A stretch of DNA of 64,000 nucleotides from Streptomyces sp. CC0208. Lineage in GTDB: Bacteria > Actinomycetota > Actinomycetes > Streptomycetales > Streptomycetaceae. This document shows, piece by piece, positions 48,838 to 56,900 of this stretch (its first letter is position 1; every line of letters begins with the position of its first letter). The notes below the pieces were generated by a model. The model was not told the DNA's origin, searched no databases, and worked only from the letters and a program-made list of their open reading frames with translations. The translations under genes and the position numbers were made by a program. The stretch covers positions 3,720,001 to 3,784,000 of the forward strand of contig NZ_CP031969.1 of NCBI RefSeq assembly GCF_003443735.1, in the 5' to 3' direction.

Positions 48838-49727
48838 CGCAGGGTGACGAGGTGCGTCCCGACGAACGGCGCGTAACACGTCACCGTCGACGGCGTCCGC
48901 AGCACGTCGTCCTCGGCGAACACCTTCCGCACGGCCTCGAACGACACCTCCCCGCTCACCAGGGGTGCCACCCGGTCGTAGCGCTCCAGCTCCTCCTCCT
49001 CACCCCACACGTCCCACAGCAAGGTCTCCACCTTGTTGAGCGCGGCGAGGTCGAGGCGGATGTTCCCCGCCACGAACCGCTCCCCGACGAACGGCTCCTC
49101 CCCGGGCAGGCGCAGCCCGAACTCGGTCTCGTCCGCCCCGCCCTCCCGGATCGCCCGCCAGGCCTCACCGGCGACGAGGAACCGCGACCGGGGAACGTCC
49201 ATCGGGTCGAAGTCCACCGGCCAGTTCGCGGTGATGCCGGGGTCGGCCAGCTGCGCGTCCGCCAGCAGCCAGCCCCGCTTCTCGTCCCAGTACTCGGTGA
49301 CCACGTGGTCACCGTGGAAGCCGGTCGAGGAGAAGTAGTCGGCGAACCCGGACCGCAGCCGGGCCGGGATGCCCACGTGCCGCAGCAGTGAGACGTGCAG
49401 CAGCGTGAAGTCGCGGCAGATCCCGACGAACCGGTCGCCCGGCTCGCGCCGCACGGTCAGCGGCGCGTCGTTCCGCTCGACGATGATCCGCAGGATGTCG
49501 TCGATGTACCGGGTCTCGGCGTCCTGGTAGAGCCGGTCGGTGGGATGGGTGTGCCCGAAGAGCTCGCCCTCGACCCGATGGATCATCACCTCCCGGACGA
49601 TCCGGGCGAGCCGAGCGGGGTCGCGCGGCAACCCGGCGTACCGCGGGGCCATGTCCCCGGGGTCGGAGAACACACTCTGCGTCGCATAGAAGGAGAGGGA
49701 CACGACGGACCTCCCGAAGGGCATCAT
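48834..49727 (-). CDS. transglutaminase-like domain protein
   Basis: This 297-residue cytosolic protein has the papain-like catalytic triad of transglutaminase-core proteins: Cys in VGICRDFTLLHVSLLRHVGI, His in GFHGDHVVTEYW and Asp in LADAQLADPGI. Most bacterial members are proteases or have unknown roles rather than true transglutaminases. It stands alone, with a 4-bp tail overlap with pucR, and has a separate promoter region upstream of 49727. Confidence 0.88.
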   Translation of the reverse strand: MMPFGRSVVSLSFYATQSVFSDPGDMAPRYAGLPRDPARLARIVREVMIHRVEGELFGHTHPTDRLYQDAETRYIDDILRIIVERNDAPLTVRREPGDRFVGICRDFTLLHVSLLRHVGIPARLRSGFADYFSSTGFHGDHVVTEYWDEKRGWLLADAQLADPGITANWPVDFDPMDVPRSRFLVAGEAWRAIREGGADETEFGLRLPGEEPFVGERFVAGNIRLDLAALNKVETLLWDVWGEEEELERYDRVAPLVSGEVSFEAVRKVFAEDDVLRTPSTVTCYAPFVGTHLVTLR

Positions 49728-49823
49728 CGACCACGCGTTCGATTACGGGTCGGCGCGCCCCACCGTGTCAAAATTCGCCGCCGAATGTCCAGACGGCGGG
49801 CGGCCCGTGGTCCGTGACGGGGA

Positions 49824-50798
49824 TCAGCCACCGACCCTCAGCAGGAGCTTGCCCGTGCTCGTCCGCGCCCCCATCAGCCGGTGTGCCTCCGCCGCCTCCT
49901 CAAGGCCGAACTCCGCGGTGACCGGCAGGGAGACCGTCCCGTCGGCCACCGTCGCGAACGCCCGCTCCGAGAGGGTCCGCAGCTCGGCGGGGGCGGTTCG
50001 GGCGAGGGTGAGGATGGAGAAACCGGCGACGGAGAGGCCGAGGGGATACAGCTCGGGCTGGCCCACGGTCCACGCCGGTGCGCCGCTCGCGTTGCCGAAG
50101 GAGACCAGGCGGCCGTAGACCGCGAGGGAGGCCAGACAGTCGCGGAGGGTGTCGCCGCCGACCGGGTCCAGGGCGAGGTCGACCCCACGCCCGCCGGTCG
50201 CCGCCCGCAGCGGTTCCGCGAAGTCACCGACGAACACCTCGTCGTACCCGTGCTCGCGGGCGTACGCCGCCTTGGCCTCGCCGGACACCACGCCGTACAC
50301 CGTCGCGCCGGCCGCCTTCGCCAACTGGCCCACCACGGTGCCGATTCCGCCCGCCGCGCCCTGCACCAGGACCGTCTCCCCCGCCCGGAGCCGACCGACG
50401 GTGTGCACGAGGGCGTACGCCGTCGGGAGGACCGCCGGCAGGGTGGCCGCCGTGCGCAGGCCGACGCCGGACGGGAGCGGGAAGACGTTCTCCGTGTCGG
50501 CGACGGCCACGTCCGCGTAACCGCCGCCCACCGTCAGGGCGGCCGTCACCTCCTGGCCGACGCTCAGGCCGGTCACGCCCTCGCCCAGCTCCCGGACCCG
50601 CCCGGACACCTCCAGACCGGGGACGAAGGGCAGCCCCGGCACCCGGTAGCCCTCCGCGCGCGCCTTCAGGTCGGCGAAGTTCACCCCGGCGTACGCCACA
50701 TCGACGCTCACCTGGCCGGGTCCGGGGCCCGGAACGTCCGCCTCCACGACCTTGAGCACCTCGGGACCGCCGTACTCCTGGAACTCCACCGCGCGCAT
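49824..50798 (-). CDS. NADPH:quinone oxidoreductase-type MDR protein
   Basis: This 324-residue zinc-independent medium-chain dehydrogenase/reductase has an N-terminal GroES-like fold (VEADVPGPGPGQVSVDVAYA) and a cofactor site VLVQGAAGGIGTVVGQLAKA (AAxxGxG). No catalytic zinc Cys ligands are present, as in QorA-type reductases, which reduce quinones or enones with NADPH. It is divergent from an ArsR-type regulator over 96 bp, a common pairing where the regulator represses the reductase. Confidence 0.92.
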   Translation of the reverse strand: MRAVEFQEYGGPEVLKVVEADVPGPGPGQVSVDVAYAGVNFADLKARAEGYRVPGLPFVPGLEVSGRVRELGEGVTGLSVGQEVTAALTVGGGYADVAVADTENVFPLPSGVGLRTAATLPAVLPTAYALVHTVGRLRAGETVLVQGAAGGIGTVVGQLAKAAGATVYGVVSGEAKAAYAREHGYDEVFVGDFAEPLRAATGGRGVDLALDPVGGDTLRDCLASLAVYGRLVSFGNASGAPAWTVGQPELYPLGLSVAGFSILTLARTAPAELRTLSERAFATVADGTVSLPVTAEFGLEEAAEAHRLMGARTSTGKLLLRVGG

Positions 50799-50894
50799 GC
50801 CTCACCCCTACTGTTCAACGGAAACCGAACACTCGCCACTGTATGGTTTTCATCGAACACTCGGCAAGCGGAACGGAAGGAACGGCAGCGATCC

Positions 50895-51227
50895 ATGAGC
50901 ACGCCCCGGCACCGGACCGCCCCCGAGCACACCCACCCTGACGACGTCCCGGTGCTCACGGCACTCGCCGCGCTCGCCGATCCCGTCCGCCTCACCCTGG
51001 TGCGGGAGCTGGCCGGTTCGCCCGAGTGGAGCCGGGCCTGCGGCACCTTCGACGTGCCCGTCGGCAAAGCGGCCCTCAGCCACCACTTCACGGTGCTGCG
51101 CGCGGCCGGGCTCGTGGAGCAGCGGGACGAGGGGCCGCGGCGCGTCAACCGGCTGCGCCGGGCGGAGTTCGACGCGCGCTTCCCGGGCCTGCTGGAACTC
51201 GTGCTCCGAACGGAGCCCAGCGCCTGA
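50895..51227 (+). CDS. ArsR-family winged-helix regulator
   Basis: This 110-residue regulator has the ArsR-type wHTH (ALADPVRLTLVRELAGSPEW, PVGKAALSHHFTVLRAAGLV, RRVNRLRRAEFDARFPGLLE). No Cys metal site is seen except one Cys near the wing start (RACGTFD), so it probably senses a small electrophile or redox state rather than a metal. The divergent quinone reductase is its likely target. The ATG (MSTPRHRT) has a weak box. Confidence 0.9.
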   Translation: MSTPRHRTAPEHTHPDDVPVLTALAALADPVRLTLVRELAGSPEWSRACGTFDVPVGKAALSHHFTVLRAAGLVEQRDEGPRRVNRLRRAEFDARFPGLLELVLRTEPSA

Positions 51228-51306
51228 TCAACAAGCTCAAGGCATGGCGAGGGGGCCCCGCGCACGCCAAGGCCGGCGGCGCCTTCCCGCTGGGGCGCTG
51301 CGGCGC

Positions 51307-52689
51307 TCAGGACTGGGCGGGTGCGGCGCTGGTCGTTCGCATCGGAGTGCGCTGGGTGATGAGGGCGGGCAGGGTGCCGGGGCGCAGGAAGAGCCTGGGG
51401 GTGGGGCGGTGGCGGTGTCCCGGCGGGGTGTGGAGTCGCCAGTGCTGGGTGATGGTGGCGAGTGCGGTGAGCATATGGGTGGTGGCGAGCTGGTCGCCGA
51501 TGCATTTGCGGGGACCGGTACCGAAGGTGAGCTGGGCGACTTTATGCAGGGCGCGGGTGCGTTCGGGCAGCCAGCGGTCGGGGTCGAAGCGCAGGGGGTC
51601 GTGGTGGATGCCGGGATGGTGGTGGGCGGCGTAGGCGCCGTAGGCGATCTCGGTTCCGGCGGGGAAGTCGGTGGTGCCGAGGCGGACGGTGCGCAGCGTG
51701 CGGCGGGCCAGCAGCCACACCGTCGGGTGCAGGCGCATCACTTCGGTGAGCAGGCGCCGCGTGTAGTGCAGGCGGGGCAGGTCCTCGGCCTGCACGGGGC
51801 GGCCGGACAGGACGGTGTCGAGTTCGGCGTGCAGGCGCTCTTCCGCGTCGGGGTGGCGGGACAGCTCGAGGAAGACGTGGGGCAGGACGTCGGCGATACC
51901 GTGGACGGCGGCGAACATGTAGAACGTGATCTCGTTGACGATCTGCTCGTCGCTCATGGCTTCGCCGGTGTCGTGGTAGCGGGCGGACAGCAGCGCGGAC
52001 AGCACGTCACCACGGTCCCGGGGATCGGCCCGGTGCTGTTCGATGGCGCCGGTGACGGCCGCGCGCAGACGAGCCACCGCTCGCTTGAAAGAACCGGTTC
52101 CGGGCACACCGGAGAGCCGGCCGAGCCGGGGCAGGGCCACGCGCCAGTACACCCCGGTCGTGGAGGAGGCGGTGAGCGCGGCCAGCGCGCCGGCCATGGA
52201 GTCCGTGGCTGCGCAGAAGGTGCGGGCGGTGACGTCGTAGGCAAGGCGAGCCAGGTCCTGGTCCAGGCGGAGCGTCTGTCCGGCCTGCCAGTGTCGGCAG
52301 TGCGTTTGGGTCAGCTCCCGTACCTGCGGTACCTGGGCGGCGGTGCGGCGGGGGTGGAAGGCGGGCTGGAGGGCGCGGCGGTGCCGACGGTGGGCTTCGA
52401 ACAACGTCAGCCCGTCGAAGTGGATGTCCATCAGCAGGCTGGGCCCGAACTGGGGCGCGGCGCCGTCGGTGATCCGCCCCTTGGCGTAGTCGCGCGTGTC
52501 GGTGACGAGCATGCGATGCAGCAGATCGGGGTCGGTGACCAGATAGACGTCCGGCCCGGGCCCTTTGAGCCGGACCACCGGGGCGAGCGTGTTGGCCTTC
52601 CTCATCAACGGCAGCGGGTCGCGCAGCAGGTGCAGTCCGTGTCCGATGAAGGGGAGCGCGCCGGGCATGGTCGGGACGGTTGCGGACAT
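51307..52689 (-). CDS. cytochrome P450 with atypical I-helix
   Basis: This 460-residue P450 has the haem-Cys loop FGTGPRKCIGDQLA (Cys about 396), the K-helix EVMR (ExxR) and a normal PERF-like region. The I-helix, however, reads MFAAVHGIADVLP where most P450s have AGxE/DTT: the acid-alcohol pair is replaced by His-Gly, so oxygen activation must differ. It is divergent from the GMC oxidoreductase and is the left end of a terpenoid-type cluster. Electron donors are not encoded nearby. GCGAGG lies before the chosen ATG. Confidence 0.9.
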   Translation of the reverse strand: MSATVPTMPGALPFIGHGLHLLRDPLPLMRKANTLAPVVRLKGPGPDVYLVTDPDLLHRMLVTDTRDYAKGRITDGAAPQFGPSLLMDIHFDGLTLFEAHRRHRRALQPAFHPRRTAAQVPQVRELTQTHCRHWQAGQTLRLDQDLARLAYDVTARTFCAATDSMAGALAALTASSTTGVYWRVALPRLGRLSGVPGTGSFKRAVARLRAAVTGAIEQHRADPRDRGDVLSALLSARYHDTGEAMSDEQIVNEITFYMFAAVHGIADVLPHVFLELSRHPDAEERLHAELDTVLSGRPVQAEDLPRLHYTRRLLTEVMRLHPTVWLLARRTLRTVRLGTTDFPAGTEIAYGAYAAHHHPGIHHDPLRFDPDRWLPERTRALHKVAQLTFGTGPRKCIGDQLATTHMLTALATITQHWRLHTPPGHRHRPTPRLFLRPGTLPALITQRTPMRTTSAAPAQS

Positions 52690-52748
52690 GGAGCCTCGCC
52701 CTCTTCTGCTGGACACACAACGAAGTTGAGACTGTACGCTGCGTCACC

Positions 52749-54236
52749 ATGCCAGAGGTAATTGTGATCGGGTCGGGGTTCGGCGGGAGCGTGGCCGCGC
52801 TGCGCCTGGCGCAGAAGGGCTACCGGGTCACCGTCCTGGAGACCGGACGCCGCTTCGCCGACGAGGAGTTCGCCTCCCGCCCTTGGCAGTTGCACCGCAT
52901 GCTCTGGGCGCCGCGCCTCGGCCTGCACGGCATCCTGCGCATCCGGCTGCGCCGCAACCTGCTGGCCATCAGCGGGGCCGGCCTGGGCGGCGGCTCGCTG
53001 GCTTACGCGGGCGTGCATTACCGGCCCGACGAGGACGCCTTCCAGGAGCCGGGCTGGCCCCCAGGAGTCGAATGGGCCAGCGAACTCGCCCCGTACTTCG
53101 ATGTGGCCGAACGCATGCTGGGAACCACCACCGTGCCGGGGCAGGCCCGGCCGGGCGCCGGAGAGCGGGTGCTGCACGAGATCGGCGAGGCCCTCGGCGC
53201 CCGGCCGCACCCGGTCCGGGCCGGCATCCACTTCGGTCCGCCGCAACAGATGCTGGCCGACCCCTACTTCGCTGGCCAGGGCCCCGCCCGTGCCGGCTGC
53301 ACCCTGTGCGGGAGCTGTGTCACCGGCTGCCGCCAGGGCGCCAAGAACACTCTCACCAAGAATTACCTCCACCTCGCCGAACAACTCGGCGCACGTCTGC
53401 GCCCGATGACCACCGTCACCGCCCTGTGGCCGCGCCCCGGCGGCGGCTGGACGGTCCGCACCGCCCCCTCCACCCCCGGCAAGCGCCGTGGCGAAACGTT
53501 GAGCGCCGACCACGTCGTCCTGGCCGCCGGCGCCTGGGGCACCACCGAACTGCTCCACCGCGCCCGCGCCGCCGGCGCCCTCCCCGATCTCTCCCTGGCA
53601 TTGGGAACACGGGTGTGCACCAACCGCGGCGTCCCCCTGGCAGCCGCTGCCCCCCACTTCGACGTCGGACCCGGCATCGCCATCAGCTCCGCCGTACGCC
53701 CCACCCCTTCCACCCTGGTGCAGCTGTGCCGCGTCGGCCCCGGCACAGCCCCGCTCGCCGCCGCCTTCGCCTCCCTCACCGGCCCGCCCGGACCGGGGCA
53801 AACACCGCCCGCACGCCGCTTCGAGCAGCACACCGCCCTGCTCTTCGCCATGGAACGCAGCAACTCCGTCCTCACCAGCCGTTACCGGCGCGGCCGCCTG
53901 ACCTTCACCACCCCCGACAGCACGAAGCCGACGAGCCTGCGCATGCCCGCAGCCGAAGACGTGGCCCGCGCCTACGCCTCCCGGATCGGCGGCCGCGCCT
54001 ATACCTGGTGGCCCAGTCGACTGCTGCGCATGCCCGTCACCGTCCACCAGCTGGGCGGCTGCCCCCTCGGCGATGACCCGCAGACATCGGTCGCCGACCT
54101 GCAGCATCGCGTACACCGCTACCCGACCCTGCACCTCAGTGACGCCTCCGTCATCACCGCCAACCTCGGGGTCAACCCTTCCCTCACCATCACCGCCATG
54201 GCGGAACGCGCCATGTCGCACTGGCCGGACGCATGA
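52749..54236 (+). CDS. GMC oxidoreductase (cholesterol-oxidase-like)
   Basis: This 495-residue flavoprotein of the GMC family starts with the FAD loop IGSGFGGSVAALRLAQKG and has the GMC core ISGAGLGGGSLAYAGVHY, a Cys-rich segment CTLCGSCVTGCRQGAKNTL typical of cholesterol-oxidase-type members, and the C-terminal catalytic pair HQLGGCPLG (His) and GVNPSLTITAMAER (Asn). It oxidises an alcohol on a polycyclic or linear lipid, with oxygen as acceptor. It has no signal peptide, so it acts inside the cell. It overlaps the deazaflavin-type reductase gene by 4 nt. Confidence 0.92.
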   Translation: MPEVIVIGSGFGGSVAALRLAQKGYRVTVLETGRRFADEEFASRPWQLHRMLWAPRLGLHGILRIRLRRNLLAISGAGLGGGSLAYAGVHYRPDEDAFQEPGWPPGVEWASELAPYFDVAERMLGTTTVPGQARPGAGERVLHEIGEALGARPHPVRAGIHFGPPQQMLADPYFAGQGPARAGCTLCGSCVTGCRQGAKNTLTKNYLHLAEQLGARLRPMTTVTALWPRPGGGWTVRTAPSTPGKRRGETLSADHVVLAAGAWGTTELLHRARAAGALPDLSLALGTRVCTNRGVPLAAAAPHFDVGPGIAISSAVRPTPSTLVQLCRVGPGTAPLAAAFASLTGPPGPGQTPPARRFEQHTALLFAMERSNSVLTSRYRRGRLTFTTPDSTKPTSLRMPAAEDVARAYASRIGGRAYTWWPSRLLRMPVTVHQLGGCPLGDDPQTSVADLQHRVHRYPTLHLSDASVITANLGVNPSLTITAMAERAMSHWPDA

Positions 54237-54727
54237 ACCACCGCACCCGCCCCGTGCCGCGATGGACAGTCCGTCTGGGCCAGACACGGCTCTTCCTCCA
54301 CCTCGCCCCGCACCTGCTGCCACGCTGCGACCGCTTCGTTCACCGCCTGACCCGAGGCCGGTGGATGCCCAGCCGCCTCTTCCTGCCCGTCATCCAGCTC
54401 ACCACCACGGGCCACCGCACCGGCCTGCCCCGCCACACCCCGATCTGCGCTCACCACGCCACTGTGGACGGCACGTGGCTGATCGTCGCCAGCAACTTCG
54501 GTCGCCCTCACCACCCCGCCTGGAGCACCAACCTCCTGCACCACCCCCACGCCGCCATCGCTCACGGCGGATCCGCCCAGCCGGTGACGGCCCGGCTCCT
54601 CACCCCGCACGAGCAGGCCGAGCACCGCGCCCGAATCCTCGCTGCCCTGCCCGTGTTCGACTCCTATGCGGCCCGAGCCCGACGCGACCTCCGCGTCTTC
54701 CTGCTCACCCCGACGCCTCCCTCGTGA
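54233..54727 (+). CDS. deazaflavin (F420)-dependent nitroreductase-like protein
   Basis: This 164-residue protein of the DDN/split-barrel flavin reductase family has LPVIQLTTTGHRTGLPRHTP, WLIVASNFGRPHHPAWSTNL and the C-terminal LLTPHEQAEHRARILAALPV. Members use F420 (or FMN) to reduce enones and quinones. It starts with ATGA overlapping the GMC gene, so the two enzymes are coupled and may act in sequence on one lipid substrate. GC content and codon use match the cluster. Confidence 0.88.
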   Translation: MNHRTRPVPRWTVRLGQTRLFLHLAPHLLPRCDRFVHRLTRGRWMPSRLFLPVIQLTTTGHRTGLPRHTPICAHHATVDGTWLIVASNFGRPHHPAWSTNLLHHPHAAIAHGGSAQPVTARLLTPHEQAEHRARILAALPVFDSYAARARRDLRVFLLTPTPPS

Positions 54728-54940
54728 CGTCCGCGTCCGCGCCCACGATTGCAGGAGGAATCGGCTGCAGCGCTGGGGCGACCGGCACGGGACACGATCC
54801 GGTGAACCGCCAGCCACACCGCCCAATCGGGTCGTTCCCCTGGCATGACAAACGTTCCGTTCCTGCACGCTCTTGTGCGGGAAGCGACCCATAGGCAGCG
54901 ACGGGAAGACGCTGCTCCCCGCGGCCTGGGCGCGCACTGC

Positions 54941-55783
54941 ATGTCGCGCTACTCAGAACACCGGCTCGCATGGCTTCTGATCTACGGAGCTGTTCTCACG
55001 GGCTGCCTCAGCGAACCTGGAATAGGGCCACGAGGACAACTGGGCCTGGGAATGGTCCTCGCCGGCCTGACGGGAATCCTGGCATGGCACGAAAGCCCAT
55101 GGGTGCGGGCACAGACTCTGTGTGCCGTGACGGTGGCCTGCACGGTGGAATACATCGGCACCCACGTCATGCAGTGGTGGGACTACCGGCTCGGCAATCT
55201 GCCCGCCTGGGTCCCCGCCGGCCACGCAGCCCTCTTTCTCCTCAGCATCATCAGTGCTCGCACCCCAGCACCGCGTTGGCTCCGTCGCACCGCGTATACG
55301 AGTCTGGCGGCGTGGTCACTGTGGGGCCTCCTGCAGGCCCAACGCCCCGACTACAGCGGCGCCTTCAACCTCCTTGCCATCGCCACCCTCCACCGAAATC
55401 CTGTGATGCGGACTCGCCTTCCGTGGATCATCGCGGTGACCGCTCCGGCGGAGTTCGCCGGCACCCACTTCGGCCTCTACAGCTACCGGCACCACGACAT
55501 CACCGGACTGCTCCTCATGGGCAATCCACCCGCCGGCCTTCCCGGCGGCTACGCCCTCGTCGACTTTGCGGCCCTGCTGACGGCGACCCTCCTGTACCGG
55601 GTACGTCGCCGCTACCGCTCAGCAAGAAACCACCACAGCCGCGCCACGGAGCCGCCCGCGAATTCCCTGCGAACCCTGCCGCCGGCGAAACAGGCAGATC
55701 GCCACCAGGGGCCGGCGCAGCCGGTTCCCGGGAGCGGGCCCTGCCCGCCCCTTGCGAGACGCAACCGGCGGCAACAGGGGTGA
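54941..55783 (+). CDS. integral membrane protein with duplicated ExxGTH motif
   Basis: This 280-residue protein has about seven hydrophobic segments. Two halves repeat a pattern: VEYIGTHVMQWWDYRLGNLP (around residue 68) and AEFAGTHFGLYSYRHHDITG (around 180), each Glu-x-x-Gly-Thr-His followed by a W/Y-x-Y and a Gly/Pro-rich loop. This recalls membrane hydratases and cyclases of carotenoid/terpenoid pathways (CruF-like), but I cannot assign a family firmly. A start at 54845 is also open. The location between the tailoring enzymes and the prenyl-synthase fusion makes an intramembrane terpenoid-modifying enzyme the best guess. Confidence 0.7.
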   Translation: MSRYSEHRLAWLLIYGAVLTGCLSEPGIGPRGQLGLGMVLAGLTGILAWHESPWVRAQTLCAVTVACTVEYIGTHVMQWWDYRLGNLPAWVPAGHAALFLLSIISARTPAPRWLRRTAYTSLAAWSLWGLLQAQRPDYSGAFNLLAIATLHRNPVMRTRLPWIIAVTAPAEFAGTHFGLYSYRHHDITGLLLMGNPPAGLPGGYALVDFAALLTATLLYRVRRRYRSARNHHSRATEPPANSLRTLPPAKQADRHQGPAQPVPGSGPCPPLARRNRRQQG

Positions 55784-55833
55784 AGCAACTCGCGCCGACC
55801 GTGTCGTGATCACGGAGCGGGCGTTGTCAGAGC

Positions 55834-56430
55834 ATGAACGCCGCACTCCAGAACTTCAAACCGAAACCACCCCCGACTCGGCGGCGTTGGCTGCGGTTCT
55901 GGCTGCTGATGGCACCGGCCTCGCTCGCAGCGGGCGGCGTGCTGCTCGCGATGGGCACCGGGGCACTGGCTGCCTCCGTCGCTGCCTCCGGCGAGGCGTT
56001 CAAGGTCTCCGGTGACAGGCTCAGCGGCAGCGGCTTCACCGCCCTGCCGGGGATGAACGTCGATCCCAAGACCGGTGCCCGCCATCCGGTCCTGGTCGTC
56101 ACAGCACAAGAGGCAGAGCTGGCGAACCTCTGCGTCAGCATCCTCGTGAAAACCCCCCTGGGCCCGGTGACCGTCCGCGTCCACGCCGGCAGTGAGGAGC
56201 CGGTGGCCGCCACCGGACTGGTCGTCGACAGCGACCAACTGCACGGCGACATCAACTTCACCGACGTACTGGCCCGCTCCGAAGGCGGCTCCTCGGGCGG
56301 CTTCCTCGCCCGCACCGCACGAGTGACCGTGCACCACCCCCGCTTCACCGGATGGCAGGGCACCGCCGGCTCCTTCCGCCTGAACGGCCTGAGCATGCGC
56401 GTCACACCGGGAGCCCACGAATGCTACTGA
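55834..56430 (+). CDS. DUF6230 protein
   Basis: This 198-residue protein has one N-terminal membrane helix (FWLLMAPASLAAGGVLLAMG) followed by a secreted beta-rich domain (ASGEAFKVSGDRLSGSGFTA, LVVTAQEAELANLCVSILVK). The pattern matches DUF6230 proteins of streptomycetes, often annotated as cholesterol esterases although this is not supported by motifs. It overlaps the DUF6114 gene by 10 nt; the two DUFs occur as a pair. Confidence 0.75.
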   Translation: MNAALQNFKPKPPPTRRRWLRFWLLMAPASLAAGGVLLAMGTGALAASVAASGEAFKVSGDRLSGSGFTALPGMNVDPKTGARHPVLVVTAQEAELANLCVSILVKTPLGPVTVRVHAGSEEPVAATGLVVDSDQLHGDINFTDVLARSEGGSSGGFLARTARVTVHHPRFTGWQGTAGSFRLNGLSMRVTPGAHECY

Positions 56431-56900
56431 CCTGTCGCCGCGGCCACCCGCATCCCGGCCGCACCCGCCGGTGGAGCCGGCAACGCCCGCTGGCCGCCGC
56501 CCTCCTGGTCTGTACCGCCGGCGCGGAAATGATGCTGCTGCCCTTCCTCGGCGCCCCCGCCGCCATCCTGCGCCCCGGCGTAGCGGACGCCGCCGGCCTC
56601 GGCGTGAGCCTCCCGCTCTTCCTGGCGGGCCTCGTTCTGCTGCGCTTGCCGCAACTGCACGCCCTGACCGGCGTCGCCGCCGTCGCCCTGGCCGTGCTCG
56701 CCCTGATCACCTGCAACCTCGGCGGACTCCTCGCCGGCAGCGCGCTCGGGATGGTGGGCGGCTCCCTCGCCTTCGCCTGGGCTCCTGCGTCCGCAATGCA
56801 CCAACCGGCCGTCCTCCCCGACCAACCCGGCGCCGCCCACAGCACTGTGCCGCAGCAGACCCTTCACGAAACGGAGGCGCCCCGGTGCCCGGCATCCTGA
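56421..56900 (+). CDS. DUF6114 membrane protein
   Basis: This 159-residue protein has four hydrophobic segments (PLAAALLVCTAGAEMMLLPF, LGVSLPLFLAGLVLLRLPQL, GVAAVALAVLALITCNLGGL, GSALGMVGGSLAFAWAP) and a basic N-terminus, matching DUF6114. Its end overlaps the start of the prenyl-synthase fusion by 16 nt, so DUF6230, DUF6114 and the fusion are one translational unit. The function is not known. Confidence 0.78.
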   Translation: MLLTCRRGHPHPGRTRRWSRQRPLAAALLVCTAGAEMMLLPFLGAPAAILRPGVADAAGLGVSLPLFLAGLVLLRLPQLHALTGVAAVALAVLALITCNLGGLLAGSALGMVGGSLAFAWAPASAMHQPAVLPDQPGAAHSTVPQQTLHETEAPRCPAS

